A stretch of 64,000 bases of DNA from Arctic95D-9 sp035967665 (lineage in GTDB: Bacteria > Verrucomicrobiota > Verrucomicrobiia > Verrucomicrobiales > DEV007): contig JAYWLB010000036.1 of assembly GCA_035967665.1 (NCBI GenBank), positions 67,095 through 131,094 on the forward strand, given 5' to 3'. Shown one piece after another: positions 36,601-51,600 of this stretch (position 1 is the first letter of the stretch; each line of letters opens with the position of its first letter). A program made the translations under genes and the position numbers. Below the pieces are notes generated by a model. That model did not search any database and had not been told where the DNA came from. It was given only the letters and a program-made list of their open reading frames with translations.

Positions 36601-39600
36601 TTGGTTCCGCCCACCATCGTAAGGGTGCCGCCGGCATCCACATCGATATTCGCATTGTGGTCGCCGTTCGAATCGCGCCCGCCGATACCGATCATGGTGA
36701 ATCCTTTGAGGGAGGCACCACTGGTCATCGCGATGTTATTTGCTACATCCACCTTCACGCCTGTCGTGATGGCTCCACTGCTGTCAGCATGGCCACCCGC
36801 ACCGATCATGGAGAAGGAATCGTTTTCGGTAGTGGCCGGCGTTCCCGCCGTCATGGAAAGCCCCCCGTTGTCGCTTGTAACCGTCACCTGACCGGTCTTC
36901 GTTCCAGTGACACCGTTTCCGCCCTGACCGATCATGGTGAAAGCATTTTCGCCGGATCCACTCATGAGTGTGATGTCAGTATCGCTCTGAACTGTGACGT
37001 TACCGCTAATGCTGCCATCAGAACCTTCCTGGCCTCCGACACCGATCATGCTGTAGGAATCCAGCGCGCTGCTTGAGTTGAGTTGGACGCCGCCGTCGGT
37101 TGAAGTCACGCTGATATTACCGGTTTTGGTTCCGATGACACGGTCACCACCAAGACCGATCATGGTGTGCGCCGCTCTTCCTCCATTACTGGTGAGAACG
37201 ATGTCATTAAGCGCTGAAACTACGAAGTTGTCGGTGTTTACAGTTCCCGAATTCAACGATCCTCCGATTCCGACCTGGCTGTATGCATAGTCACCTGATC
37301 CGGAATTCAGAGCAATGCCGCCACCGGATGTCTGAACATCAATTTCAGCATCCAGAACGACACCTCCCAAAGTAGATCCGCCCAGGCCAATCAAGGTATG
37401 CGCAAAATCGCCGCTACCCGAAGTCATCGTTATGTCCCCGGAGGCAGCGACATTCACATCGCCACCAATCGCGCCCTGATACCCCAGGCCGCCATTACCA
37501 ATCTGACTGTAGGCACCGTAGGCTCCTGCAGTCATCCCAATTGCTTTGACATTCGCTACCGAAACAGCGGAGGCAGTATCTATCGCTCCGACCTGACCAC
37601 CGAGCAAAGAACCGGCTCCTCCACCATGACCAATCTGTGTGTATCCACCCGCTCCAGCAGCGCCGGAAGTCATCGTCAAATCACCTTGAAGAACCGGAGT
37701 CGAAGTTCCAGTGATCGTAATCAATCCTGACTTGTCCCCTGACTCATCAGCCCCGCCGTGACCAATCTGAGCAAAAGTATTGGAGGCACCTGAGCCGCCA
37801 TTCAGCGAGAGACTGGTAAAATTAGTGACACTGATATCACCGTTTCGCCCACCACCTGCGAATTCACCAATCACCGTGTCGTCCGAAATTCCATGTCCAA
37901 TTTGCGCGTAAGCACCCGCTCCTGTGTTACCTCCGGATATATTAATCGCAGCGGGCTCACAGAAAGAGATGTTGATTAACCCGTTGATGATTCCCGTCGG
38001 ATCTGCAGGTGCAGTTCCCGCACCGGTAGGTCCGGCACCTGTGCCACCGCCGGCACCACCATGACCGACCTGAACGTATGCTCCGGCTCCGGTTCCGGCG
38101 GTCATGTTCAAGCCGCCGGAAAAGTCAGTTCCAGCCACATTGACATCACCCTTAGCCTGGATATCAATGACACCGCTGAGACCACTGGCGTTAACACCTG
38201 TTCCATAGAAGCCGATCTGAGTGGCCGCATTCGCACCTGATCCGCTGAGAATATTAATCTGACGTCCTCTCAAAATGGTCTGCCCCAATCGGCTACCCAC
38301 ACGAACTGCTTCGGTTTGCGTGCTGCTACCAACTGTAAGAATGCCCTGTGACTGACCACCGAGTCCACCCATGGGAACAGTCTGACCAGCTACGACTCCA
38401 AAAGTATCGCAATCGTTAAAATCGGCAGCGCCGGGAATGATTTCCGGATCACAGAAATCAATGACGCTGACTTCATTCAGGTAGTCCATTGAAGAAGGAT
38501 CCTGCACTCCGTTCCAACCGGCAACGAGAGCAACTGTTCCCTCGCCTGCATTTTGAATGCTGCGATTGAAATTCAAATTACCGGTCGAAAGAACGATAAA
38601 ACTGAAGATATCGTCTTTGTATTGTGTCGTCGGATCAGTAGGCAAATTGATCGTGTTGTTTCCACTCAGGGTCATGACCACGTTTCCGCCACCAATGTTA
38701 CCAGCAGCAATTTCCCCCACATTCTCAAGAACCGTCTCGGTAAGTCCGCCAGGGGCCGGGGCGTTTGCACCTATCACGGTCGTTCCGCCGTTGGTTACAT
38801 ACTGGTAACCATCACCGCCGAGGTAGCTGTTGGCGTTGTTCTTGAGACCTGTTGTTCCACCCGAACCATCGGTTTGGGTGCGATGAAGAAGATGCACATT
38901 CGCATTATTCTGATTGGTAACTCTTGCCTCAGTTGCTCCTCCTACAAAAATCTGAAGACCTCCTTCACGAGTTCCCGTGCTGCTTCCACTTCCGAAGTTA
39001 CCGTAGTCGCCGGCACCATCACCATGACCGATCTGAACCCAACTATAACCGTTGCCGCCCCTCATGTTGAGATCACCGCTGTTATCGGCCACTACAAAAA
39101 TCCGCCCGCTCAGCGCGCCGTCGACGTCGCGACCACCGTGACCGATCTGGACTGACTGGTTTGATCCCAGACCGCCTCTCATATTGATTCCAGCCCCATT
39201 CGCTGTCCGAACCCCCGTCACCACAGTGAGTTTTCCGTTATGATCACCGTCAGAGGCACGACCACCATGGCCGATCTGCATATAGCCACCGAGATTCTTG
39301 TTCCCGCCGCCCTCTACACTCATATCGAGGGATCCGTCGATGTTGATGCAAATGTCGCCGGCATGGCCACCGCCAGTTGCAGCTGAAGCAGTGTATCCAC
39401 CGTGTCCAATTTGCGCGTATGCCTTGCGGCCATTCTCGATAATTTCACCACCTCCCCCGTCGTCACCGAATCCTGAACCGTCGCCGGCTTTCACAGTCAA
39501 ATCACCTCTCGTTGTAATCTCAAACGCCGTGCTCGAGTGATTTCCGGAATTGGAGGTACCACCATGTCCAATCTGAACAAATGACTCTTCCCCCCCACCG

Positions 39601-42600
39601 GAAGTAAGATTAATCGCTGCTCCGGCCGTCTGAACGAGACCCGCCGTCTGATTGATTTTGATAAACCCGGTGTTTCCAAGGTCGGTCGCAGTGTCGTCGG
39701 CATTGTGACCGCCATTCCCGATCATTGCGTAACTGCGCATGTCGTCACCGCCTGTCAGAGCGATCGTGCCGACAGAGTCGAGAGTAATATCTCCGGAATG
39801 GTCACCCAGTGCGGCACGGCCACCGTGACCGAGTTGCGCATAGTTATCGTTCTGGTCTCCTCCAATGAAAGAAACACCACCAGCTCCGGCACTTACGGTG
39901 ATGTCACCGTCATGACCGGCACGAGTCGAAGCATCTGCGCGAGCAGAAATCCCCCCGTGCCCCAACTGAACGTAGGAACTATTGGCGTTAGGACTTCCCG
40001 CGGCAGCAACCTTCGTCACACTTGATGCATCGAACTTCACTTCGTCAGCAGCAAGAGCAATAATTGCTCCGGTATGCCCACCTCTCGTTGAAGCACCGCC
40101 ATTACCGAGCTGCGCATAAGCATTGCCATCATTTCCACTCGTGAACTTGATTGATGCGCCAGCGCCACCGGCAAGAACAGCTCCCGCAGCATCAACCCCG
40201 GCCCGCACCGTAATTGCCCCGGTAGTTCCGATCGCGTCTCCGACTGGAGTATTGATGTGATACGCGCTGGCAGCCCCCTGAGGCTGAACGTCCCGGGCTT
40301 CGAAACTGGAGTCATAACCTCCATGGCCGACCTGGGCAAAAGCCTGATCACCATCCACACCGAGATTCGTGGTCTGGCCTGCTTTGAAATCCACCCCGGT
40401 AAGCGAAGTCACCGTAATCGCACCATTGTGATCACCGTAGGAGGTATGTCCCCCATGACCAAGTTGAACAAACGCCTGATTGGCCACGCCCGCAGCAAAA
40501 TTCACTGCACCGGCCTCGCTGGTCACGTTGATGGCTCCGTTATGTCCCTCACCCGCTTGAAGTGCAGCGCTGGCATACCCACCGTGACCGAGTTTGCCGT
40601 ATGACGTATCACCATCCCCTGCGGTAAAAGTGATGTCGCCCGCTGTCGTCGTGACATCAATTTGTCCGGAATGAGTGCCGCTGAAATAGCGGTCATTGTA
40701 ATTGTTTCCGCCACTGTTCTGACGATCGTCGTTACGCCCGCCATGGCCGAGTTGCGCGTAATTGTTACTTTCATCTCCACCTGAGAATGAGATTGGTCCT
40801 CCCGCTGTCACCCCGATCGTTCCGGTATGACCGCCGGAGGCGAGGTAACCACCATGCCCCAGCTGAGCATAACGATGCTGAGGTGTTTCACTTGATGACG
40901 CGTCGGAATCAACTCCGGCTACAGAAGAGCCGTCGAATGTGATACCCCCCGCAACAGCACTCACGAGAATGTTACCAACATGATCACCGTCGGTGAGCGA
41001 CCCTCCGTGTCCCAACTGAGTAAAAGCTTCCCGCTGACTTCCCGTCGTAAACGTAATATCACCTGTGGCACTGGTTACTGTGATATCAGCTGTATTACCA
41101 ACCCGCTCCAGAGCTGTAGGTGGAGCAGTATACCCGGGATCGCCGGGATTCGGATTGTCGGCGTCACGTCCACCGTGACCAATCAATGCGTAGGCGTAGC
41201 GACCATCAACACCGCCATCCGCCTCTCCGTTGTTTCCGCCGGAGATAACGATATCATTGGCTGCCGTGACCGAGATCTGATCCCGGACCCCGAGAATCTC
41301 CTGCCCGAAGTCTCCTCTGGCACCAGCCCCGCCATGTCCGATCTGAAGATAGGCGTTAGTCCGGTCACCAGCGACTCCTGAGATAGAACCTGCGGATGAA
41401 ACAAGAACGCTTCCTGTTGCATTCCCGCTGGCCTCACGCCCACCATGACCGATTTGAACATACCCTTCGACTCCGGTCGCAAACGGGAAGTTCGGTGCTC
41501 CATCAGCAACACCGGAAGTGCCTCTCATTGTCAGATCACCACCTGAACTGACGGTGATTACTCCGTCCTTAGTTCCTACCGAGCCATCGCCGCCATGTCC
41601 AATCTGTGCGTATGAGCGATCACCCGCTCCCGCCAGAATATCGAGTGTTCCGGACGCTGCCACTGTGATCGCGCCTCCGAGATCTCCTTCAGAAGCTCTG
41701 CCACCATGTCCAATCTGCGCAAAGTGATCATCAGTGCCAACATTATTGCCCCCTCCCTGAACAAGAACATCAGCGCCCTTCACGACGATACTGCTGTCTT
41801 TTGAATAGCTGGCCGTAGCCATTGTGTCCCCATCGGGATTCGCATTCGCTGTAAAGGTTGCGATACCCGTTGCATAATCGATAGAACCAACCACTCCAGC
41901 CGTTGAATGAGTCAATACACCGGAACCGTTATCCGTGATTGTATTAAGCCCTACGGTGAGACTCAAAGAAGAAGGAATGACACCAGCAGGCGTAATTAAC
42001 ACGGTCGCGTTCCCACCGGCCAACGCATTTACGAGTCCGGGAACACCGGCACCGGTCACCGCATTCACCCCACCGTGATCTCCATCCAAATCGAAGCCTC
42101 CATGCCCGATGATTGCAAACTGTCTGTCGGAGCTGAAACCTGCAGATCCCTCCGAAGGATCAATACCAGCCTGCACCGTCACATTTCCGTCTACCGCCCC
42201 AAAGCTGGCGTCGACCGAAATCATTCCTTTTAAGGTCGGATCCATGTCAGGGAGAGTGTCACTGTTGTCATAACCACCGTGACCAATTTGAGCATAGGTG
42301 CTGCCACCGGTTCCTCCGACCAGATTAATTCCGCCTTCTTTTGCGTGCACCATGATATCACCGGTTGCGTCACCGAACGCAGCGTCGAATCTCGCGTCTG
42401 TGCCATCCTGATTGGTCCCTCCAATCACATCGAGAGTCCGGAAACCAATTTGAGCCGATTCAATCGAGGTAGAGCTTCCGGTATTGCCGGCCAACACCTC
42501 AACTGAGTAACCCAGCACATTGGTCATTCCAAGGCGGGAACCCACCGCGATCGCTCTGCTGGAAGCGTTGATCGAAACCTGACCATTCGCATGATCGAGC

Positions 42601-45600
42601 CCCGCCCCTCCCAGAGTCGTGCCATTGTCGTTGCCGAACATACTTCCATCAGCCTTGATACTGAGGATATCCATGAACGCGGTAGGCGGACAATAGAGGT
42701 GATTGACCTGTGAATAAAACTCACCGGTCAGACGCGAAGGTCCGTCTACAATGGCGGAATTACCCAAAGCATTCCCAACACCTGCAACGAGATTGATATC
42801 TCCGCTGCCGGGATTCTGAATGCTGTAATTAACGTCGATGTCCCCCGAAGCGAGCAGATTAAATTGATTCGCCTGAGCCGTTCCATTACCGGCGGCAAAC
42901 GCATTGGAATAATCAAGCTGGGTGTTAACCGTGATATTTTTAGCCGAGTAGGCGAAATTACCGAGCGCCAGATTTGGCGTGATGAAATTGTCTCTGAAAG
43001 CATCGGTGAAGGTAATGTTATCACCTCTCGTGGTTGCAGCGCCATCGTTGAGCACTTCAAAACCATCGAGTGCAATCACCTGATAACCAACCCCTGTCGG
43101 GGTGTAATTACCGACAATGGTAGAGAGGTCCAGGTTAGCTGCCGCAAAAGGGTTGTTGTTGTTCGCTGTTCGATCAAACGAATGGCCTATCCACGCAGTT
43201 TCGCTGCCACTGGTGTCCAAAGTTATCTTGTTGGCAACGACCTGAATGCCACCGGTCCGGTCTCCACCAAGATTGGTAGTATCGTTGTTTTGATCATCAC
43301 CGTGACCGATTAAAGCATAAGACTCGGAGCCAGTCCCCGCATCAACCATAAGATCCCCCTTCTCACTGATCACGTGAATATCCCCGGTAATATTGACGGT
43401 TTGATTCTCGTTCCAGCCACCGTGACCGATCTGTGTGTAGGCCCGCGAGCCGGCCCCTGCGAGCAATTCGATGTCGCCAGTGGCAGAGACGGCGATAACA
43501 CCGTCCAATGTTGTCACATTTCCATCAACAGCACTGCGGCCACCGTGACCGATCTGAGCATTATTCTCAGTGGCACCACCTTTCAGGGAAATGCCTCCGA
43601 GGGCTGAAGAAGCAAACTGGATTTCATCCCCGTTTCCGTCGCCGTCGAAATCACCCATGTCATCAAACTTTCCTGTCCCGAGACTCGTGAAGAGGTCACC
43701 CGTTCCCGCACTTACTTTGATAACACCACTTTGATTGCCATCGGCATCCCAACCTCCGTGACCGATTTGAGCATGATTCTGTCCCCGATCGAGGCCGGCA
43801 GTCAGATTGACATCAAGACCGGCACGAACATGAATGTCACCGGTGTTATGCCCCTTTGTACCATATCCACCGTTACCGATTTGAGTGTAGGACCCATCTT
43901 CGGTTCCACTCTCGAGACTGACCATGCCAGTCCTCGCGGCTACGGTGATACTACCGCGATGGCCGTTGTCTACGACATTGTTTCCATTATCAGACTCGTA
44001 ACCACCATTACCGATCTGCGCCCAGGTCAAATCGTGATCTCCTGTTTCAAAGGTGATCCACAGGTTCACAGTTCCCGCATCACCTGGATTGGGATTAGCA
44101 GTATTAGGTGACGCTGTCATTCCGGGATTCATATCCCGGAGAAACGTAACCGTCGAAGTGCCTTCTTCACTGTAGGAAACATTACCCACCACCTCAGATG
44201 CAAGGATGGTCTCGGTGCCCGTTCCGAAATCTGCTGTAATGTCGGCGGTTGGATTCAAAGTTCCGTCGCCCTCAGGATCAGCCAGATAACCAACAATGGT
44301 CCCATCGTCGAGGCGGATTGCGATAGAGAGAGTACCGGGAACAACCCGGGTATACATCAGGTTGAAGTTTGCTCCGGAACCCAGGTTAGCCGCGTGATCC
44401 TGATTGATCGTAGCGTTGTTCCCGTCGGTCCGGGATCCCTGCCCATAGCTCACATAATAACCTTCTCCCGGATTGGGAACACCAGTGAAGCGATTTCCAC
44501 CCGCTATCTTAATATCCCGCTCGGCAAAGACGTTGATGTTAGCGACATGATCGCCTCGTGCCCCGTGCCCTCCACTACCTAACATCACATAGCTGCTTGG
44601 CCCGCCATTTTCGGCGGTAAAGGTAAGATCGCGACCCGCCATCACGTTGAACGTTTCCAGCGGATCTCCATCTACGTCCCGCAATCCAAGATTTCCCTGT
44701 GATCCCCGACCGCCATGTCCGAGTTGAGCATAATTTCCGTTGTCAGCCCACTCATTATCTGTTGCACCGCCACTCGCGAAAAGAATATCACCATCAGCAC
44801 TCGCCCCCAGAGTTCCATCCCGGGCAACCCCGGCCCGAACTTCAATTCCTCCATAGTGATTGCCGTGTGAATTCGCTCCACCATGGCCAAGCTGAGCAAA
44901 ATGGTAATTGCCGCGCCCACCGCCAACACTCGGCTCGAAAGTCCGGTTGATATCTCCAGCGAGAAACGAGATCGAACCATCATTTGCGACCACCGTGATA
45001 TCACCGTGGTGCCCCACCGGAAGCCCGGTAACAGTGTTGTTCAATCCTCTCACATCGGTGGATCCGTTGCTGGAAACATCGGCATCATATCCACCGTGTC
45101 CCAGTAGAGCCGAAGCACGCCCATCTTCATTCGTGAAAAGTCCGCCATCATTCGTATACGATCCGGCGATGAATTTGATATTGCCATCAACGATCATTGA
45201 AATATCGCCACTCTGACCAACCGCATCAGCACCGGTTCCAAACCCGCGGGAATGATTTCCCCCGTGCCCGACTTGAACGTAGCTATCAATGAAGTTTCCA
45301 GCTCTTGCATAAAAACCCTCACCACTCACATCTCTGCCATCCGCAAGAGTTGCCCCTACTGCAAATTCTCCACCGGTGATTGTGATGTCTCCACTGTGAC
45401 TACCATCTGAATCACGTCCTCCATGGCCGAGGTGAGCCCAACCTTCCCGATTGCTGACCGCTACATTATTTGATGCTACGAAAGCGATGCCTCCATCCGC
45501 GGTAACCGTAATATCTCCCGTGTGCGTCCCCTGATTGGAACGACCTCCATGTCCTAATTGCACATAGGTGTAGTCGTCTGAACCGGCGAGGAAGCGAATA

Positions 45601-48600
45601 TCTCCGAGCGTCGTCACTGTAATGTCACCCTGATTACCGAGAGCCGTCGCTGTGATGTCAGAATCATTACCGCCATGACCGAGTTGAGCAAAAGCCACCT
45701 GGTGATAGCCACCGGAAAAGTTCACGCCCCCGGTTCCCGAGATCACTGTGATATCTCCATCCTCAACACCGTCACCATCAACATCCCGCTGCCCGTGGTC
45801 GCCGCGAGCCTGAGCGCCACCGTGCCCGAGAAGCGCATAAGTGTAACTTCCGCTCCCTCCGGTATTTCCCCCACCTGTAAAATTAATTCCACCCGCTCCG
45901 CCGGTCGCGCCGTCTCCCGCCTGAACGTTGATATTACCTGAGAAGTCACCATTGAACTCATAGGCACCGTGTCCAATCTGAGTATAATTCTGGTTTTGAC
46001 TGTTCGCCTGTGTCGAAACGCCGCCGGTCGCATTCACCGAGCTGCCAGCACGGACATCGATATTTCCGCTGAGATTTCCGACACCCCGCTCGTAAGTCCA
46101 GTTTCCACCAACGATACCACCGTGTCCGATCTTGGCGGCATGATACTCATCCCCACTATTGTCAACGCCGTTACCGGCCCGCAAATTCACTGAGGTAGTC
46201 GTATCATTGATTGCCCCGCTGGCATCAAATCCGGAATAGACCGTGATATCACCAAAATGATTTCCACCTGTCAGGATTCCACCGTGTCCAATTTGAGCAG
46301 CAAGAAAGCGTCCCTGATTATCCCCATGGCTGGACAGAATTCCAGCGGCATCACCTGCAACAGCATCCGTTGAGCCCCCCATCACATTCACATTACCGTT
46401 GAATGATGTAATCGTGATATCACCAAAGTGTCCCCATATACCCTCTCCAACTCCCTCAGTGCCGGCATCGTCAGCTGAAGTCGCCGATGTAAGATTCACA
46501 AACTCGTTGTCGCCGATTGGATCGGACTCATATCCACCGTGACCAAGCAGTGCGTATATTCTAAAATCCTCGTTAGCACTCTGATCCGCTTCAGCAGGAT
46601 CATCGAGAGATCCTGTTCCGGCGATAAAGTTCACGTCGCCACCGGTTGCAATCGTAATATCACCATTAAGCCCGTATGCATCTGCGTCCGTTCCGGTCCC
46701 GGTTCCGCCACCACCGGTCTTGGAAGCATAACCGCCATGGCCCAGCTGAACGTAGTTTTCAACGCGGTCACCGGCTTTAAAGTGAACACCGATATTTGAA
46801 CCAGCGACATTACCTATATTGGCCAACCCGGTCGGTCCGGAACTGGCGAGACCACTTCCACCGCTTCCGTTAAGACCTTGAATGGTAATATCACCGAAGT
46901 GGTTTCCGTCCGAATCGCGTCCGCCGTGACCTAACTGGGCGTAGGCCTGAGCATCAGTTTCATCCAGACCGAGACCGGCGAGGAATTCCACTGCACCATC
47001 GGTGCTGATCGTGATATCGCCCGAATGAGCACCGTTAGGCCCATAGCCGCCGTGACCGAGCTGCGTGTAGGCTGCCTGACCGTTTCCTGCGTGGAAACGA
47101 ACATCGCCTCCCGCTGCGAGCGTGATATCCCCGACTAAACTCTTGTCATCATTGGCTCCGTCATGCTCAGCTCCATACCCGCCATTTCCGAGTTGTGCGT
47201 ATGCGAGATCAGCTCCGATGGGGCGGTCCATGTCATAGTCGACCGTGCCCCCCACCTGCCCATCAGGGTTTACCACCTCCGTCATCGTGACACCACCCGT
47301 AATGTAATTAATCGAGCCGACACTTTGACCGACCGTGAGCGAGCTGCCTGCCCCCACTGTCTGAACCTCTAGAGCACCTCCATTGTCGACGATAACGGTG
47401 CCATTGGGAACATTCATTTTAAACGTCCCCGACGCGATACCTATGTTGCTGGCAAACGGGGCGAGATCGGATTCACTTGACCCCGTAACACCACCGAGCG
47501 TGTCATTGTGGTAGGCGAACAGCTGAATCGTATTTCCAACATTACCCTTCAGAGCGAGCGCCAACTGTGGATTAATCGTGGCATCATTGTCAGCTCTGTT
47601 GTTGGAATCCGGCGTTCCCCAACCGCTTACGTTATACTCCGTTCCGAAAGCGACCGTATTGTTCGGATCAATATCCTGAGTAAAGCGAACCTCGCCATTT
47701 CTCAAATCAATTTCCCCGACGACATTTGCTCCGAGACGCTTTCCATCGACATCGAGAGCACCTGTTCCGGACTCGTAAATCTGTGCAGTGGTAAAGGCCC
47801 CGTCTCCGTCAGCTTCAATAAACGAGCTTCCGTCTGCAACATAGTCTTTCCCGTCAACCGTGATCGTGAAGACACGCTCTCCCACGCGGATATCTTTCCG
47901 TCGAAGCGGAGTCCAACCGGAGGCCTGCCCGTTGCTGAATCCAAAAGTTGAGCGATCAACTGACATCCCGGATTCCCCACGCACCTCAAAAACTTCCGGC
48001 CCCTGCCCGCCGAGGAAAAGGATATCCCCGCCCGCCGATACGTTAATATCAGCAACGCTGTCTCCGTCATTCTCGTAACCACCATTGCCCAGCTGCACCC
48101 AGTTGCGACGTCCTGCACCAGCCACGAAACTGATGTCCCCGGTGTTGGCTGTCACATTGATCTCTTCGAGAGGGTCATCGTTGACATCGCGCTTGCCATT
48201 GTATCCTTCAGACTCATCGCCTCCATTGCCAAGCAAAGCGTAATTTCGCTTATCGGCAGAGTCATCATAGGTATTCGCTCCCCCGGAAAAGCTGATATCG
48301 TTTTCCGCGGTAACCGTGATATTTCCGCTGTGGTCCCCGACGGCGCCGTATCCGCCATGCCCAAGATGAGTGTAATGGAGGATTCCAAAACCCGTACCCA
48401 GACCCGTCGAACTACCCGGCGCATTCACTTGATGATCCCCTGCCTGGAAGCGTATAGACCCTCCGGTTGAAATGACCGTAATATCACCATTGTGCCCAAC
48501 ACCGGAACCCCGGAGATCTGTTCCACCATTTGATCTCACATCAGCATCGTAGCCTCCGTGCCCCAGCTGACTGTAGATTCGCCCGTCATCAAAATCATAG

Positions 48601-51600
48601 CGATTCGCGAGTAACGTTCCCGAGGTAAAGAGAATGTCCCCTTCAGCACCGACGTCAATCAACCCGGTAAGTCCACGCACACCCGGGTCATTATTTTCCC
48701 TCGATGAACGGGCTCCATATCCGCCATGTCCCAACTGAGTGTATGAGTCACGCCCCTGACCAGCAGTAAAAACAAGACCACCTTCAATCGCCGTGTCCCC
48801 TATCATTCCCGGAGCACTACTGAGAAAACCTTTTCCGGCAGTCACCCTGATATTCCCCTGATGATGACCGTCGGCATCCAACCCGCCATGCCCGAGCTGT
48901 GAGTATTGTTCATTGTCATGATAACCGAACCCCCGCCCCGAAAGGAACTCAACAATTCCACCGGCTTCGACGGTAATATTTCCATCTGGCGTAGCGTCAA
49001 GTAGGGCGACATCCGTTTCCATGCCGGAACCGGGATCAAACTGGTATCCGTGAAAGCTCTGATTACTGCGACCACCATGCCCCAACTGGGCATAGGCATT
49101 GTCAAAGGTACCGCCATGAAAGCGAATATCACCATCGACGGTTACTTTGATCTCACCGTAACTTCCCTCGGAATTCCGACCTCCATCTGCGGAGCCATAA
49201 CCGCCGTTGCCCAACTGAACAAACGCGCGATCAGCATTTCCTTCGGTATACTCGTAATGCGCAACCACCTCATCCGGGTTAAGCCGGTCATTCAATGGCG
49301 GTCTCAGCTCGGTGCCGATTCCCCCGTTGAGCTCACCATTCGCATTCGTATCGCTCGTCGCTGTATTAATGCCGTTAAAGATAAGACGTCCCGTGTCGTA
49401 GGAAACCGACCCGACAACCAGGCTGCTTTCATCGTAAAGCGTCCCATTTCCGAAAATATCGCGAATTACCTGGCGACCGTTCCCGTTGTCGTCGGCATCG
49501 ATTACAATAGAAACAGAACCCGCTACAATTCCACCATGCCCCAGATAAGCGCGGTTCGCGCGCAACGCTGCATCGGACTCAGCGGTATGCTCGTTGTTAA
49601 TAGCAACGATCGTTCCGCCATTGTCATAGCTGTAGTCGATATCACGGGCAAACGCCTCATCATTGCCCTCAATCCTGTCATAAATGGTCATTTCGCCGGT
49701 TGCGTAGTCGATAGTTCCGACAATATCGCCATTAGCGAACCCATTGAACCCGCCACCGTTAATAATCAGATTTCCGGCACCATCGTCGATGACATCATCC
49801 GATCCACTGCTGCTGGATGAATCAATTCGGATCGATCCGGGTGTGATCGGACCGGAGAATCCGGCGCCGTCTGCGAGCCCTCCGGTTCCATGATAGAGAA
49901 AGAAGGAGCGCTGCTTCATTGTCGCTTCCTGCAAAGCCGTATAGGTGTGCGGAGTGCCATACTGGAAACCGGTCAACCCCGGATCCGCATTCGCGGTTGG
50001 CCCTTCGATCGTGGCCCCGACATAGTTCGTAATTGAGATGGGAACATTTCCTCCATTCGGTCCAATCATATAGAGATTGCCTCCGTTTCCGACGGTAACC
50101 GTTATGTCTCCGTTATGATCGCCATCCACTTCGTAACCACCGTTACCGATCATCGCAAAAGCTTCCTGCCCGCGTGCCCAAACGTAGTTCGTAGAACCCG
50201 TATTCGTTCCACCAAAAACCTTGTTTGATTCACCGACACCGCCACTGCTGGCATCAAAATAAATATCCCCCTGCGAGGTAACCGTAATGTCAGCGCCGGT
50301 AATATTGTTATCCCCGGAATCATCCCAGCCTCCCATGCCCAACATCGCAAAGCTGCGCAAAGAGTCTCCTGCAGTGAATCGAATCGCACCCACCCCGCCT
50401 GTTCCGGCAGCCACATCAATCGTGTTGTTGGTTGAGAAAGTCAGATCAGCCTGATTATTGCTCACAAAATTGTAGCCACCATGCCCTAACTGAACAAAAC
50501 GCTGATCCACATTATAAGTGCTTCCGCGTGTATTCCCCTCGGGATGAGTATCGGCATCGATCGTGTCGCCGATATGACCGAACTGGTCGTTCGACGCAGT
50601 GTTCGTATTCACTTCACCGCCGTAATTGTTATTGTTACTCCTGTTCTTCTCCGTAAAGGCGGCGCTGAGAGCAAGCGCATCGGTCGGCATTGAAATCCGA
50701 CTGGTAAATTCAATATGATCTCTCGCATTCACAACAATGTCCGAGAGTCCATCACCGGTGACGAGAAACTGGTTCGTATCACCTCCGTGACCGATCATGC
50801 CATAAGCGATGTTGGCGCGCCCCGTCCTGACAATCACATCTCCATCGACTGCCCCGCTACCCTGACCGGCGTTCACGGTGACAGAACCTTGAACCCCGTC
50901 ATTCTCCGTGCGCACATCATGTCCACCGTGACCGATCTGAACAAAAGACCGCTCACCGTAACCGAAATTCCTCTCAGAGCGTTTCTCCTCACCACCAATC
51001 ATGAGAATCGCCCCGTTTTCAGCATCCACCTGAATATCACCTGAAATCCCGGCAACAAAACCGTCGGCAGTCCGGTCATCATCGGCTCTCATATTGGCAC
51101 CGCCATGCCCGATCATGCCGTATGAAGTATCCGCATTGCCGGCCCTGACTTCGACACCGACTTTACGGGTCGCAACAAGTTCGCCTGCGGGAATATTGTA
51201 AGGATCGTGGCCAGCACCAAGGTCAGCGTGCCAGACACCGGCATCATCGTATCCCATGTTATCGGCCACATCCACAGTGCCTCCGGCAAATACAGTGATA
51301 TCACCGTGGATATTCTGATTTGGTTGCCCTGCTCCGATAATCGCAGGTCCCGTTGAGGTGAATATACCACCACCGGCAGGATCGTCGCGATGCCAACCAC
51401 CGTGACCGATCTGAACATTCGAAAACTGATTTTCCGAACCCGATCCGGTGTCCTGAAGCTGGGTGTTCACATCAACCAAAGTTCCGGTATTATCATCACC
51501 TTCGCGGGGAAGCAGATTAAATCCCAGAGCCCGAACCGCGCCCGTGGTAGCGCTCACGACGATGTCACCGCTTGAGGTCTGATCGTAAATCGTGCGACGG

